From the NCBI RefSeq assembly GCF_030812785.1, contig NZ_JAUSTJ010000001.1:930001-994000 (forward strand): a stretch of 64,000 bases of DNA, given 5' to 3'. Positions 8,722-16,453 of this stretch are shown here, in pieces; position 1 is the first letter of the stretch, and each line of letters begins with the position of its first letter. Source of the DNA: Sphingomonas kyeonggiensis. Lineage in GTDB: Bacteria > Pseudomonadota > Alphaproteobacteria > Sphingomonadales > Sphingomonadaceae. Under the pieces are notes generated by a model. It was given only the letters and a program-made list of their open reading frames with translations, was not told the DNA's origin and made no database searches. Made by a program: the position numbers and the translations under genes.

Positions 8722-9448
8722 TACCGCTTCGGTAAAGGCGAAGAAGCAAGCGGTGGACGGTCCCGTCCGCCGCTGCATCCTCTCGGGCGACCGCGAGGTG
8801 CGTGACGGGTTGATCCGTCTCGCGCTTTCGCCGGATGGCGAGGTGCTGCCCGATGTCCGTGCCAAGGCCCCGGGCCGCGGCGCCTGGATCGGCGTGACCC
8901 GCGCCGAGCTGGAGGCGAGCGGTGGCAAGCTCAAGGGCGCGCTCAGCCGCGCCTTCAAGACCGGCGACATCCGCATTCCCGAGGATCTGGGCGCGCGCAT
9001 CGCCGAGCAGTTGCAGCGCGCGACGCTCGACCGGCTGGGCCTGGAGTTCAAGGCGGGCAATGTCGCGATCGGCGGCGACCGCATCCAGGAAGCCGGGCGC
9101 AGCGGCCGACTCCACCTGCTGCTCCATGCGAGCGACGCGGGCGAGGACGGGGCGCGCAAGCTGGCTCAGGCATGGCGCGTCGGCCTCGATGAAGAAGGAA
9201 GCGGGCGCAAGGGCTTAACATTGCCGATCCCGCGCACCATATTGTCCTTGGCGCTAGGCCGCGAAAATGTGGTACATGCCGGCCTGACCGACGCCAAAGC
9301 AGCCGCCCGAACGCGCGAAGCGCTCGATCGGTGGCTGCACTTTATCGGACCCGATTCCAATCCACGCCCTTGCGAAACCCTTTCGCAAGGCGCATCGGCG
9401 CTTCCGTCGGAAGCGTCTGACGACGAACGACAGACTGAAGGACTTTAG
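8702..9448 (+). CDS. YlxR-YlxQ (DUF448 plus L7Ae-like) RNA-binding protein
   Basis: This 248-residue protein has an N-terminal YlxR/DUF448 domain (RRCILSGDREVRDGLIRLAL, then GRGAWIGVTRAELE) and a second L7Ae-like domain (about 95-205), a fusion common in alphaproteobacteria. YlxR-type proteins bind RNA and sit between nusA and infB. The start is the ATG at 8702 inside the tautomerase gene; another upstream start is unlikely because the YlxR motif begins about 18 residues in. Two perfect hairpins lie in its 3' end (9368-9415). Confidence 0.88.
   Translation: MRNPRNDTASVKAKKQAVDGPVRRCILSGDREVRDGLIRLALSPDGEVLPDVRAKAPGRGAWIGVTRAELEASGGKLKGALSRAFKTGDIRIPEDLGARIAEQLQRATLDRLGLEFKAGNVAIGGDRIQEAGRSGRLHLLLHASDAGEDGARKLAQAWRVGLDEEGSGRKGLTLPIPRTILSLALGRENVVHAGLTDAKAAARTREALDRWLHFIGPDSNPRPCETLSQGASALPSEASDDERQTEGL
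9368..9415 (+). promoter_or_regulatory. Two consecutive hairpins just before infB
   Basis: CCTTGCGAAA (9368-9377) pairs with TTTCGCAAGG (9381-9390), and CGCTTCC (9399-9405) pairs with GGAAGCG (9409-9415). Both lie in the 3' end of the ylxR reading frame, 41-88 bases before the infB start. They could be an RNA processing or attenuation signal, or a degenerate repeat. Confidence 0.4.
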
Positions 9449-9455
9449 GCAGCGC

Positions 9456-12203
9456 ATGAGCGACACCGACAACGAAAAGCCGAAACTGGGCATGCGCGCG
9501 CCGCTGGGGATCAAGCGCACGGTCGAGACGGGCAAGGTGAAGCAGAGCTTCAGCCATGGCCGCTCGAATACGGTCATCGTCGAGACCAAGAAGGCGCGCG
9601 TCTTCCGCAAGCCGGGCGAAGGTCCGGCGGAAGCGCCCGCGCCCGAACCCCAGGTCTCCGCACCTGCACCCGTCGCGGCTCCCGCGCCGACGCCGGCCCC
9701 TGCCCCGCGCCCGCCCGTCTCGAACGAGTCGGCGCAGGAGCGCCAGGCACGCCTGCTGCGCGAGGCTGACGAGCAGCGCATGAACGCGCTCGAGGAAGCG
9801 CGCCGCCGCGAGGAGCGCGAGCGTGCCGAGGCCGCCGAGGCCGAAGCGCGCCGCGTCGAGGAGAAGGCCCGCGCCGAGGCGGAGGCCGCCAAGGCTCCGC
9901 CGGCGCCCGAGCCGACCCCTGCGCCCGCACCGGCTCCCGAAGCGCCCAAGGTTGAGGCTGCCGCTCCGGCGCCTGCGCCCAAGCCCGCTCCGGCTCCGGC
10001 CCCCGCTCCGGCTCCGGCCCCCGCGCCGACTCCGGCCCCGCCGCCGGCGCCGGTCGCGCTGCAGCTCGATCCGAGCCGCCCGGCGCCGCGCCTGTTCACC
10101 CCGGTCCAGCGTCCCGAGATCCCCAAGCCGCAGCCCAAGCCCGAGCCGAAGCCGGAGGCCGCCGCGGCCCCCGCTCCGACCCAGGCCGCGCGTCCGGCCG
10201 GTGCCGGTGCGCCCGCAGCGCGTCCCGCCCCCACGGGCGGTGCGCCGGTGCGCCGCGGCCCCGAGCCCGCGCGTCCGCAGCAGCGTGACCGCAAGGGCGA
10301 CGATCGCCGCCAGTCGGGCAAGCTCACCGTCAACCGCGCGCTGGGCGGCGAGGACGGCGCCCGCGCGCGTTCGCTGGCAGCCCTCAAGCGTGCCCGCGAG
10401 AAGGAGCATCGTCGTTCCTATGGCGGCTCGTCGGCGCCGCGCGAGAAGCAGGTCCGCGACGTGGTCGTCCCCGAGGCGATCACCGTGCAGGAGCTCGCCA
10501 ACCGCATGGCCGAGAAGGGCGCCGACCTGGTGAAGGCCCTCTTCAAGATGGGCATGCCGGTCACCGTCAACCAGACGATCGACCAGGACACCGCCGAGCT
10601 GCTGGTGACCGAGTTCGGCCACAACCTGCAGCGCGTCAGCGAGAGCGATATCGACCTGGACGTGGCCGAGGCCGATGCCGAGGACACGCTGCAGCCGCGC
10701 GCGCCGGTGGTGACGATCATGGGTCACGTCGACCACGGCAAGACCTCGCTGCTCGATGCCCTGCGCGGCACCGATGTGGTGAAGGGCGAGGCCGGCGGCA
10801 TCACCCAGCATATCGGCGCCTATCAGGTCACGCTGAAGGACAAGTCGAAGGTCACCTTCCTCGACACGCCGGGCCACGAGGCGTTCACCCAGATGCGCGC
10901 TCGCGGTGCCGACATCACCGACATCGTCGTGCTGGTGGTCGCCGCGAATGACGGCCTGATGCCGCAGACGATCGAGGCGATCAACCACACCAAGGCGGCC
11001 GGCGTGCCGATGATCGTGGCGATCAACAAGGTCGACCTCGACAGCGCCAATCCGCAGCGCGTGCGCGAGCGTCTGCTCGAGCATGAGGTGATTGTCGAGG
11101 AGATGGGCGGCGAGACCCAGGACGTCGAAGTCTCGGCGCTCAAGAAGATCGGTCTCGACACGCTGATCGAGAAGATCCAGCTCCAGGCCGAACTGCTCGA
11201 ACTCAAGGCCAATCCGGACCGCGAGGCCGAGGGCACGGTGATCGAGGCGAAGCTCGACAAGGGCCGCGGCCCGGTCGCGACGATCCTGGTCAACCGCGGC
11301 ACCCTCAAGGTCGGCGACGTGTTCGTCGTCGGTGCCGAGAGCGGCAAGGTCCGCGCGCTGGTCAACGACAAGGGCCAGCAGGTCAAGGAAGCCGGCCCCT
11401 CGACTCCGGTCGAAGTGCTGGGCCTCTCGGGCGTGCCGATGGCGGGCGATCCGCTGCAGGTCGTCGAGAACGAGGCGCGTGCCCGCGAAGTCGCCGAATA
11501 TCGCCAGGGCGTCGCGCTCCAGAAGCGCACGACCAACGCACCGGCCAGCCTCGAGAGCATGTTCTCGGCGCTCAAGGAAAAGCAGGCGATGGAATATCCG
11601 CTGGTCGTCAAGGCGGATACCCAGGGTACGGTCGAGGCGATCGTCGCGGCGATCAACAAGATCAGCACCGACGACATCAAGGCGCGCGTGCTCCATTCGG
11701 GCGTGGGCGGCATCACCGAGAGCGACGTGTCGCTCGCCGGCGCCGCCGGTGCCCCGATCATCGGCTTCAACGTGCGTCCGAACGCCAAGGCGCGCGAGAT
11801 CGCCGAGCGCAACAAGGTCGCGTTCAAATATTATGACGTGATCTACGACCTGACCGACGAGATCCGTGCCGGCATGGCCGGCCAGCTCGGTCCGGAAGCG
11901 TTCGAAACCGTCGTCGGCCGCGCCGAGATCAAGGAAGTCTTCTCGGCGGGCAAGCACGGCAAGGCCGCCGGTCTGCTGGTCACCGAAGGCGCGATCCGCA
12001 AGGCGCTCAAGGCGCGCATCACCCGGGACGATGTCATCATCTACCAGGGCGAGATCGCCTCGCTGCGCCGCTTCAAGGACGACGTCGCCGAAGTGCGCGC
12101 CGGCCTGGAGTGCGGTGTGACGTTCAGCCAGAACTTCACCGACATCAAGGCGGGCGACTATCTCGAAACCTTCGAAGTCGAGATGCGCGAGCGCACCCTC
12201 TAA
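9456..12203 (+). CDS. infB: Translation initiation factor IF-2
   Basis: IF-2 (915 residues) is the GTPase that places initiator tRNA on the 30S subunit and joins the subunits. The N-terminal third (about 50-270) is Ala/Pro/Glu-rich low complexity with a basic helix region; the IF2 N-terminal domain begins at [20 protein letters not shown]. The G1 motif GHVDHGKT lies at residues 423-430, with DTPGHEAF (G3) and NKVD (G4) following. Domains II, III and IV are complete. Its TAA overlaps the ATG of a 42-residue ORF. Confidence 0.97.
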   Translation: MSDTDNEKPKLGMRAPLGIKRTVETGKVKQSFSHGRSNTVIVETKKARVFRKPGEGPAEAPAPEPQVSAPAPVAAPAPTPAPAPRPPVSNESAQERQARLLREADEQRMNALEEARRREERERAEAAEAEARRVEEKARAEAEAAKAPPAPEPTPAPAPAPEAPKVEAAAPAPAPKPAPAPAPAPAPAPAPTPAPPPAPVALQLDPSRPAPRLFTPVQRPEIPKPQPKPEPKPEAAAAPAPTQAARPAGAGAPAARPAPTGGAPVRRGPEPARPQQRDRKGDDRRQSGKLTVNRALGGEDGARARSLAALKRAREKEHRRSYGGSSAPREKQVRDVVVPEAITVQELANRMAEKGADLVKALFKMGMPVTVNQTIDQDTAELLVTEFGHNLQRVSESDIDLDVAEADAEDTLQPRAPVVTIMGHVDHGKTSLLDALRGTDVVKGEAGGITQHIGAYQVTLKDKSKVTFLDTPGHEAFTQMRARGADITDIVVLVVAANDGLMPQTIEAINHTKAAGVPMIVAINKVDLDSANPQRVRERLLEHEVIVEEMGGETQDVEVSALKKIGLDTLIEKIQLQAELLELKANPDREAEGTVIEAKLDKGRGPVATILVNRGTLKVGDVFVVGAESGKVRALVNDKGQQVKEAGPSTPVEVLGLSGVPMAGDPLQVVENEARAREVAEYRQGVALQKRTTNAPASLESMFSALKEKQAMEYPLVVKADTQGTVEAIVAAINKISTDDIKARVLHSGVGGITESDVSLAGAAGAPIIGFNVRPNAKAREIAERNKVAFKYYDVIYDLTDEIRAGMAGQLGPEAFETVVGRAEIKEVFSAGKHGKAAGLLVTEGAIRKALKARITRDDVIIYQGEIASLRRFKDDVAEVRAGLECGVTFSQNFTDIKAGDYLETFEVEMRERTL

Positions 12204-12331
12204 TGCCGGTAAGCCGGGGGAGACGACGCAAGTCATCGCCTCCGGCACCGCGCCGGCGGAGCTGGTGGCGGGATACCCTGGCGTGGGTGGCTGACGGCAT
12301 CGGCCTCGTGCTGCGAGGATGGACGCCGTGA
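12203..12331 (+). CDS. Possible 42-residue basic protein
   Basis: A short frame overlaps the infB stop by one base (TAATG) and the next gene's start. The N-terminal half is strongly basic (VSRGRRRKSSPPAPRRRSWW) and the rest is a hydrophobic helix ([17 protein letters not shown]). The tight spacing suggests translational coupling. No family is recognised and no ribosome binding site can be separated from infB coding sequence. Confidence 0.4.
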   Translation: MPVSRGRRRKSSPPAPRRRSWWRDTLAWVADGIGLVLRGWTP

Positions 12332-12756
12332 TGCACTCGATCTTCGACGATTTCCCGTCGCCTTCCTCGGCCCGGCTGCTCGGTTGGGAGATGAAGGGGT
12401 TCGACGCGGAAGCGCGGACGATCGAGATCGGCTTCCAACTCGACGATCGCTTCCTCAATCCCGCCGGCACGGTGCAGGGCGGGTTCCTGGCGGCGATGCT
12501 CGACGATACGCAGGGGCCCTGCCTGTTCGCGGCGAGCGAAGGCACGGTATATGCGCCGACGATCGACTTCCATGTCGTCTGCCTGAAGCCGGCATTGCCC
12601 GGGCGCTTCACCGGCAGGGGCAGGGTGGTGAGCCTGGGCAAGACGATCGCCGTCACCGAGGCGGAATTGTTCGACGAAGGCGGCAACATGGTCGCCCGCG
12701 GCACCTTCACGGGCCGCGTGATGCAGGGCGCGATGGCGCGCCGGGGTGAGAAATGA
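12319..12756 (+). CDS. PaaI-family hotdog thioesterase
   Basis: This 145-residue protein has the hotdog signature [20 protein letters not shown] and the strand [12 protein letters not shown], typical of PaaI-type thioesterases acting on CoA esters. Two starts are possible, 12319 (MDAVM) and 12331 (MHSIF); the second would follow the stop of the 42-residue ORF directly. It lies between infB and rbfA and overlaps rbfA by 4 bases, an unusual place for a metabolic enzyme. Confidence 0.85.
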   Translation: MDAVMHSIFDDFPSPSSARLLGWEMKGFDAEARTIEIGFQLDDRFLNPAGTVQGGFLAAMLDDTQGPCLFAASEGTVYAPTIDFHVVCLKPALPGRFTGRGRVVSLGKTIAVTEAELFDEGGNMVARGTFTGRVMQGAMARRGEK

Positions 12757-13154
12757 AGACCACGACCACCACCGAGGAACGCTCCGTCCGCGTGCTGCGC
12801 GTCGGCGAGCAGGTGCGCCACATCCTGAGCGAGATCCTGCAGCGCGGCGAAGTGCATGACGATGTGCTGGCCAAGCACCTGGTGTCGATCACCGAAGTGC
12901 GCATGTCGCCCGACCTGCGCCACGCCACCGTCTTCGTGAAGCCGCTGCTCGGCAAGGACGAGGAAGTGGTGATCAAGGCGCTGCGCACCAACACCGCCTA
13001 TCTCCAGCGCGAAGTCGCCGCCCGGGTGAAGATGAAATATGCCGCCAAGCTCAAGTTCCTGGCGGACGAGAGCTTCGACGAGGGCAGCCATATCGACAAG
13101 CTGCTCCGCTCGCCGGAAGTGGCGCGCGACCTGGGTGATACCGACGAGGATTGA
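12753..13154 (+). CDS. rbfA: 30S ribosome-binding factor RbfA
   Basis: RbfA (133 residues) binds 16S rRNA and assists late 30S maturation and cold growth. The family KH-like core is visible: [14 protein letters not shown], then [17 protein letters not shown], and a C-terminal [20 protein letters not shown]. The C terminus ends in an acidic stretch, as is usual. The ATG overlaps the thioesterase stop (ATGA), so it is co-translated with the upstream operon. Confidence 0.95.
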   Translation: MKTTTTTEERSVRVLRVGEQVRHILSEILQRGEVHDDVLAKHLVSITEVRMSPDLRHATVFVKPLLGKDEEVVIKALRTNTAYLQREVAARVKMKYAAKLKFLADESFDEGSHIDKLLRSPEVARDLGDTDED

Positions 13155-13184
13155 TTCCGTCGCCAGGCGGCGCATGATCGCATC

Positions 13185-13868
13185 ATGCGCGTGCTGATCC
13201 TCTGCCTCCTCACTTGTGCCTTCTGGGTGCTGCCGGCGCATGCCCAGGTCGGCGCGCTCCAGACTGCCTGCAAGCTCGGCGGGCAGGGCAGGGCGGGTTA
13301 TCAGTTCGTTGCGACCTGTCCCGGCCGGGCCCGCTCGCCGGACGGGCGCTTCGCCGTGGTCCAGCGCGCCTATCGGGATCGGCAGCCGCCGATCGAACTG
13401 CGTGACGCGAATAACCGGCTGGTCGCCACCTTGCCCAGCCTCAGCGACGACATGCCGTTCACCGTCCATTGGGCGCCCAATTCGCGTTGGTTCTTCGTCA
13501 ATCACCATGTCGGCTCGTTCATGGACGTGCTGCGCATCTTCGAGATCGCGGACGGCAAGCCGATCGAGCGCCCCGCGCTGGTTCGGTCTGCGGTAAAGAT
13601 CGCGTCGCGGCGCTATCCCTGCCTGCGTCCGGACATGATTCTGCCCAGTGGCACCCGCTGGACGCGGGGCGGCGGCGCGATCGTGCTGGTGACGATCAGC
13701 CGCGCCGATGCATGCAGCGCGGAGTACGCGAGAAGGCCCGGCAGCTGGCAACCGCTCTGGATGATCGGCGATGTACGGACCGGAAGGGTGGAAGCGCGCT
13801 CGATTCAGGTGGAGCGCAGCGATACCGGCCTGCGCGAACCGCGCGGGGGGCTTTACTCGCGGCGCTGA
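13185..13868 (+). CDS. Secreted protein of unknown function
   Basis: This 227-residue protein has a clear signal peptide cleaved after AHA. The mature part carries several cysteines (near residues 29, 45, 145 and 172) and short strand-rich segments such as FTVHWAPNSRWFFVNHHVGS that recall a beta-propeller blade. No domain is recognised. It lies between rbfA and the thymidine kinase gene with gaps of about 20-30 bases, so it may be transcribed with both. Confidence 0.75.
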   Translation: MRVLILCLLTCAFWVLPAHAQVGALQTACKLGGQGRAGYQFVATCPGRARSPDGRFAVVQRAYRDRQPPIELRDANNRLVATLPSLSDDMPFTVHWAPNSRWFFVNHHVGSFMDVLRIFEIADGKPIERPALVRSAVKIASRRYPCLRPDMILPSGTRWTRGGGAIVLVTISRADACSAEYARRPGSWQPLWMIGDVRTGRVEARSIQVERSDTGLREPRGGLYSRR

Positions 13869-13886
13869 CCCTCGGAAGAAGCGGCC

Positions 13887-14462
13887 ATGGCCAAGCTCTA
13901 TTTCTACTATGCCTCGATGAACGCGGGCAAATCGACCACGTTGCTGCAGGCCGATTTCAACTATCGCGAGCGCGGCATGCGCACCTTGCTGTTCACCGCC
14001 GGCATCCATGACCGCGGCGGCAAGGGCGTGATCGATTCGCGGCTCGGCATCAGCGCGGTCGCGACGCCCTTCGAGGAAGCGACCGACCTGCGCCGCATCG
14101 CCGAGGACGAGCATTACAAGTCGCCGCTCGCCTGCATCCTGGTCGACGAGGCGCAGTTCCTTTCCGCGAGCCAGGTCCGTCAGCTCGCCCATCTGGCGGA
14201 CGAAGTGGGCATCCCGGTACTCTGCTACGGCCTGCGTACCGATTTCCAGGGCGCGCTGTTTCCCGGCTCGGCCGAGCTGCTCGCGCTCGCCGACTCGCTG
14301 GTCGAGATCAAGTCGGTCTGCGAATGCGGGCGCAAGGCGATCATGAACCTGCGCGTCGATGGCGAGGGCAATGCCGTGCGCCAGGGCGAGCAGCGCGAAG
14401 TCGGCGGGAACGAGCGCTATGTCGCCTTGTGCCGCCGGCATTTCATGCAGCGTACAGCCTGA
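13887..14462 (+). CDS. tdk: Thymidine kinase (type II)
   Basis: This 191-residue enzyme phosphorylates thymidine for the salvage pathway. The P-loop SMNAGKST is at residues 10-17, the catalytic Glu lies in DEAQF (Glu88), and the structural zinc site is represented by CECG and CRRH near the C terminus. Length and motif order match the bacterial Tdk family. The start is the first ATG, with GGAAGAAG upstream. Its presence between rbfA and truB is an extra gene in the operon. Confidence 0.95.
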   Translation: MAKLYFYYASMNAGKSTTLLQADFNYRERGMRTLLFTAGIHDRGGKGVIDSRLGISAVATPFEEATDLRRIAEDEHYKSPLACILVDEAQFLSASQVRQLAHLADEVGIPVLCYGLRTDFQGALFPGSAELLALADSLVEIKSVCECGRKAIMNLRVDGEGNAVRQGEQREVGGNERYVALCRRHFMQRTA

Positions 14463-14531
14463 GTACAGCCGCAAGTATTATACAAGGCGGCAAGGGAGTG
14501 CCCCACATCGGTCTCCGGAAGGAGATGAACC

Positions 14532-14939
14532 ATGTTCCGCAAGACTATCCTCGCCTGCGCGCTGCCCGCGCTATTCCTCGCCACCGCTGCCTCGGCGCAG
14601 CAAGCGGGGCCGACGCCCGGCCCCAAGTCGGGCGAGCAGGCGACGATCCCGTTCTTCACCCAGAGCGACATCCGCACCTTCGAGCCCACCGGCTATGGCG
14701 ACGGCGTCTATGTCCAGGATTCCCGGCGCAACTGGTATTATGTCTCGTTCTTCGGCCGCTGCGACAACCTGCCCTGGTCGATCGGCGTCGGCTTCAAGAC
14801 TTTTCCGGGTGCCGCGCAGATCGATCGCGGCGACACGATCTTCGCCGGGCGCGAGCGCTGCCAGATCGCCAACATCGTCCATAGCGGCCCGCCGCCGGTG
14901 AAGCCGAAAAAGGCGAAGAAGGCCAAGCCGGCCGCCTGA
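14532..14939 (+). CDS. Small secreted protein, DUF6491-like
   Basis: This 135-residue protein has a signal peptide cleaved after ASA and a mature domain with two cysteines (in GRCDNLPW and ERCQIANI) that may form a disulfide. The C terminus is Lys/Pro/Ala-rich (KPKKAKKAKPAA). The pattern resembles small envelope proteins of the DUF6491 type, but that match is from memory. A good ribosome binding site (GGAAGGAG) precedes the ATG. Confidence 0.75.
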   Translation: MFRKTILACALPALFLATAASAQQAGPTPGPKSGEQATIPFFTQSDIRTFEPTGYGDGVYVQDSRRNWYYVSFFGRCDNLPWSIGVGFKTFPGAAQIDRGDTIFAGRERCQIANIVHSGPPPVKPKKAKKAKPAA

Positions 14940-14941
14940 TG

Positions 14942-14971
14942 CTGGCCCTGTGCCCGCGGCTCCGCTAGGGC
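14942..14971 (+). promoter_or_regulatory. Predicted truB promoter, leaderless
   Basis: CTGGCC (14942-14947) and TAGGGC (14966-14971) are separated by 18 bases. The expected start of transcription is at or next to the truB ATG at 14979, and no ribosome binding site is present. Confidence 0.4.
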
Positions 14972-14978
14972 GCCGCGG

Positions 14979-15989
14979 ATGCACGGCTGGATCATCCTCG
15001 ACAAACCCCTGGGCCTGGGCTCGACGCAAGGCGTGAGCGCGGTCAAGCGCGCGCTGCGCGACGGCAAGTACGGCAAGTTCAAGGTCGGTCATGGCGGCAC
15101 GCTCGACCCGCTGGCCACGGGCGTGCTGCCGATCGCGCTGGGCGAGGCGACCAAGCTGGCGGGGCGGATGCTCGACAGCGACAAGGTGTATGATTTCACG
15201 ATCGCCTTCGGGACGCAGACCGATACGCTCGATCTCGAGGGCAAGGTGGTCGCCACCTCGGAGGTGCGCCCCACGCTTGCCCAGCTGGAGGCGGTGCTGC
15301 CGCGCTTCACCGGACCGATCGAGCAGGTGCCGCCCGCCTATTCGGCGCTCAAGGTCGATGGCGAGCGCGCCTATGACCTCGCCCGGGCCGGGGAAGAGGT
15401 GACGCTGGCGAGCCGCGCGGTCACGATCCATTCCCTTCAATTCCTCCCCGAGCTTGTCTCGGGGAGGGGGACCATCGGCGAAGCCGATGGTGGAGGGGCT
15501 GGTACAGCCGGTGCTGACGCACCGCCCCTCCACCACGCCGCTGAAGCGGCGCGGTCCCCCTCCCCGAGCGAGCTCGGGGAGGAATTGGATGCGGTCACCC
15601 TTCGCGCCCATGTCTCCAAGGGCACCTATATCCGCTCCCTCGCGCGCGACATCGCGCTGGCGCTCGGCAGCGTCGGCCATGTCACGATGCTGCGCCGGGT
15701 GAAGGCCGGTCCCTTCACCCTGGATTCCGCGATTTCGCTGGACAAACTGGACGAAGCCGCTAAGGGCCGCTCCCTTGAACAACTTCTCCTGCCACTGAGG
15801 GCGGGGCTGGACGACATCCCGGCTCTATCCCTCACCCCCGACCAGGCAGGGCTGCTCCGACAGGGGCAGGTTCTGGCCGGGATTGCCAAGGAAGACGGCC
15901 AATATTTCGCGTGCCTGGGGGACACCCCGATCGCGCTGGTGGAGGCTCTATCCGGTCAAATCCGGGTCGTCCGCGGCTTCAATCTTTAA
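14979..15989 (+). CDS. truB: tRNA pseudouridine(55) synthase TruB, with in-frame repeat insert
   Basis: TruB makes pseudouridine 55 in the T-loop of tRNAs. The catalytic Asp43 lies in [12 protein letters not shown], and the conserved [17 protein letters not shown] and [13 protein letters not shown] motifs are present. The protein is 336 residues, longer than usual. The extra length is a 150-base palindromic element (15438-15587, about 50 codons) inserted between VTIHSLQ and [14 protein letters not shown], keeping the frame. The insert encodes a Gly/Ala/Pro/Glu-rich loop. The catalytic core on both sides looks intact, so the enzyme is probably active. Confidence 0.95.
   Translation: MHGWIILDKPLGLGSTQGVSAVKRALRDGKYGKFKVGHGGTLDPLATGVLPIALGEATKLAGRMLDSDKVYDFTIAFGTQTDTLDLEGKVVATSEVRPTLAQLEAVLPRFTGPIEQVPPAYSALKVDGERAYDLARAGEEVTLASRAVTIHSLQFLPELVSGRGTIGEADGGGAGTAGADAPPLHHAAEAARSPSPSELGEELDAVTLRAHVSKGTYIRSLARDIALALGSVGHVTMLRRVKAGPFTLDSAISLDKLDEAAKGRSLEQLLLPLRAGLDDIPALSLTPDQAGLLRQGQVLAGIAKEDGQYFACLGDTPIALVEALSGQIRVVRGFNL
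15438..15587. repeat. Palindromic element inserted in frame in truB
   Basis: The termini are inverted: CAATTCCTCCCCGAG (15438-15452) and CTCGGGGAGGAATTG (15573-15587). Inside are further hairpins, such as CCATCGGCGAAGCCGATGG. The unit is 150 bases, a multiple of three, with no stop in the truB frame. Its end-hairpin design matches the other repeat doublets of this window. Confidence 0.85.
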
Positions 15990-16009
15990 GCGATGTCGAA
16001 GGAAAGACC

Positions 16010-16279
16010 ATGTCGATCACTGCAGAGCGCAAGGAAGCGCTGATCAAGGAACACGCCCGCGGCGGCACCGACACCGGCAGCCCGGAAGTGCAGATCGCGA
16101 TCCTCTCGGAGCGCATCGCCAACCTGACCGAGCACTTCAAGACGCACGCCAAGGACAACCATTCGCGTCGCGGCCTGCTCATGCTGGTCAACAAGCGCCG
16201 TAGCCTCCTCGACTATCTGAAGAAGAAGGACGAGGGTCGCTACACCGACCTCATCGCGAAGCTCGGTCTTCGCAAGTAA
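16010..16279 (+). CDS. rpsO: 30S ribosomal protein S15
   Basis: S15 (89 residues) binds the central domain of 16S rRNA early in 30S assembly. It shows the family core [20 protein letters not shown] and the basic [20 protein letters not shown]. The ATG at 16010 has GGAAAG upstream and lies 20 bases after the truB stop. A strong terminator follows. Confidence 0.98.
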   Translation: MSITAERKEALIKEHARGGTDTGSPEVQIAILSERIANLTEHFKTHAKDNHSRRGLLMLVNKRRSLLDYLKKKDEGRYTDLIAKLGLRK

Positions 16280-16283
16280 CCGG

Positions 16284-16309
16284 AAAGGCGGCCTTCGGGT
16301 CGCCTTTTT
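16284..16309 (+). terminator. Intrinsic terminator after rpsO
   Basis: AAAGGCGGCC pairs with GGTCGCCTTT around a TTCG tetraloop, and the run of T at the 3' side is part of the stem and tail. It separates rpsO from pnp. Confidence 0.85.
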
Positions 16310-16389
16310 GTCATCCCGGCAGGCTAGTGCCGGCGTCAGGCTCCCACGCAGCGGAGCAGACGGGGGATCGGCAATCCGGCCAGTCCCAC

Positions 16390-16438
16390 GAGCCACGTAC
16401 GGCTCTCTCCATAGGCCCCCGCTGCATCGGGCAGCGGG
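16390..16438 (+). promoter_or_regulatory. Hairpins in the pnp leader
   Basis: GAGCC (16390-16394) pairs with GGCTC (16401-16405), and CCCGCTGC (16418-16425) pairs with GCAGCGGG (16431-16438). The second ends 15 bases before the pnp ATG. In enterobacteria pnp is autoregulated through a leader hairpin cut by RNase III; a similar role here is inference. Confidence 0.4.
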
Positions 16439-16453
16439 TGTGAAGGAAAAACA

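Noticed and set aside
9342..14474. Minus-strand open frame of 1710 codons across infB to tdk
   Set aside because: It is antisense to infB, rbfA and tdk, which carry clear family motifs. Long antisense frames are expected in GC-rich DNA, and the translation is low in family-like patterns.
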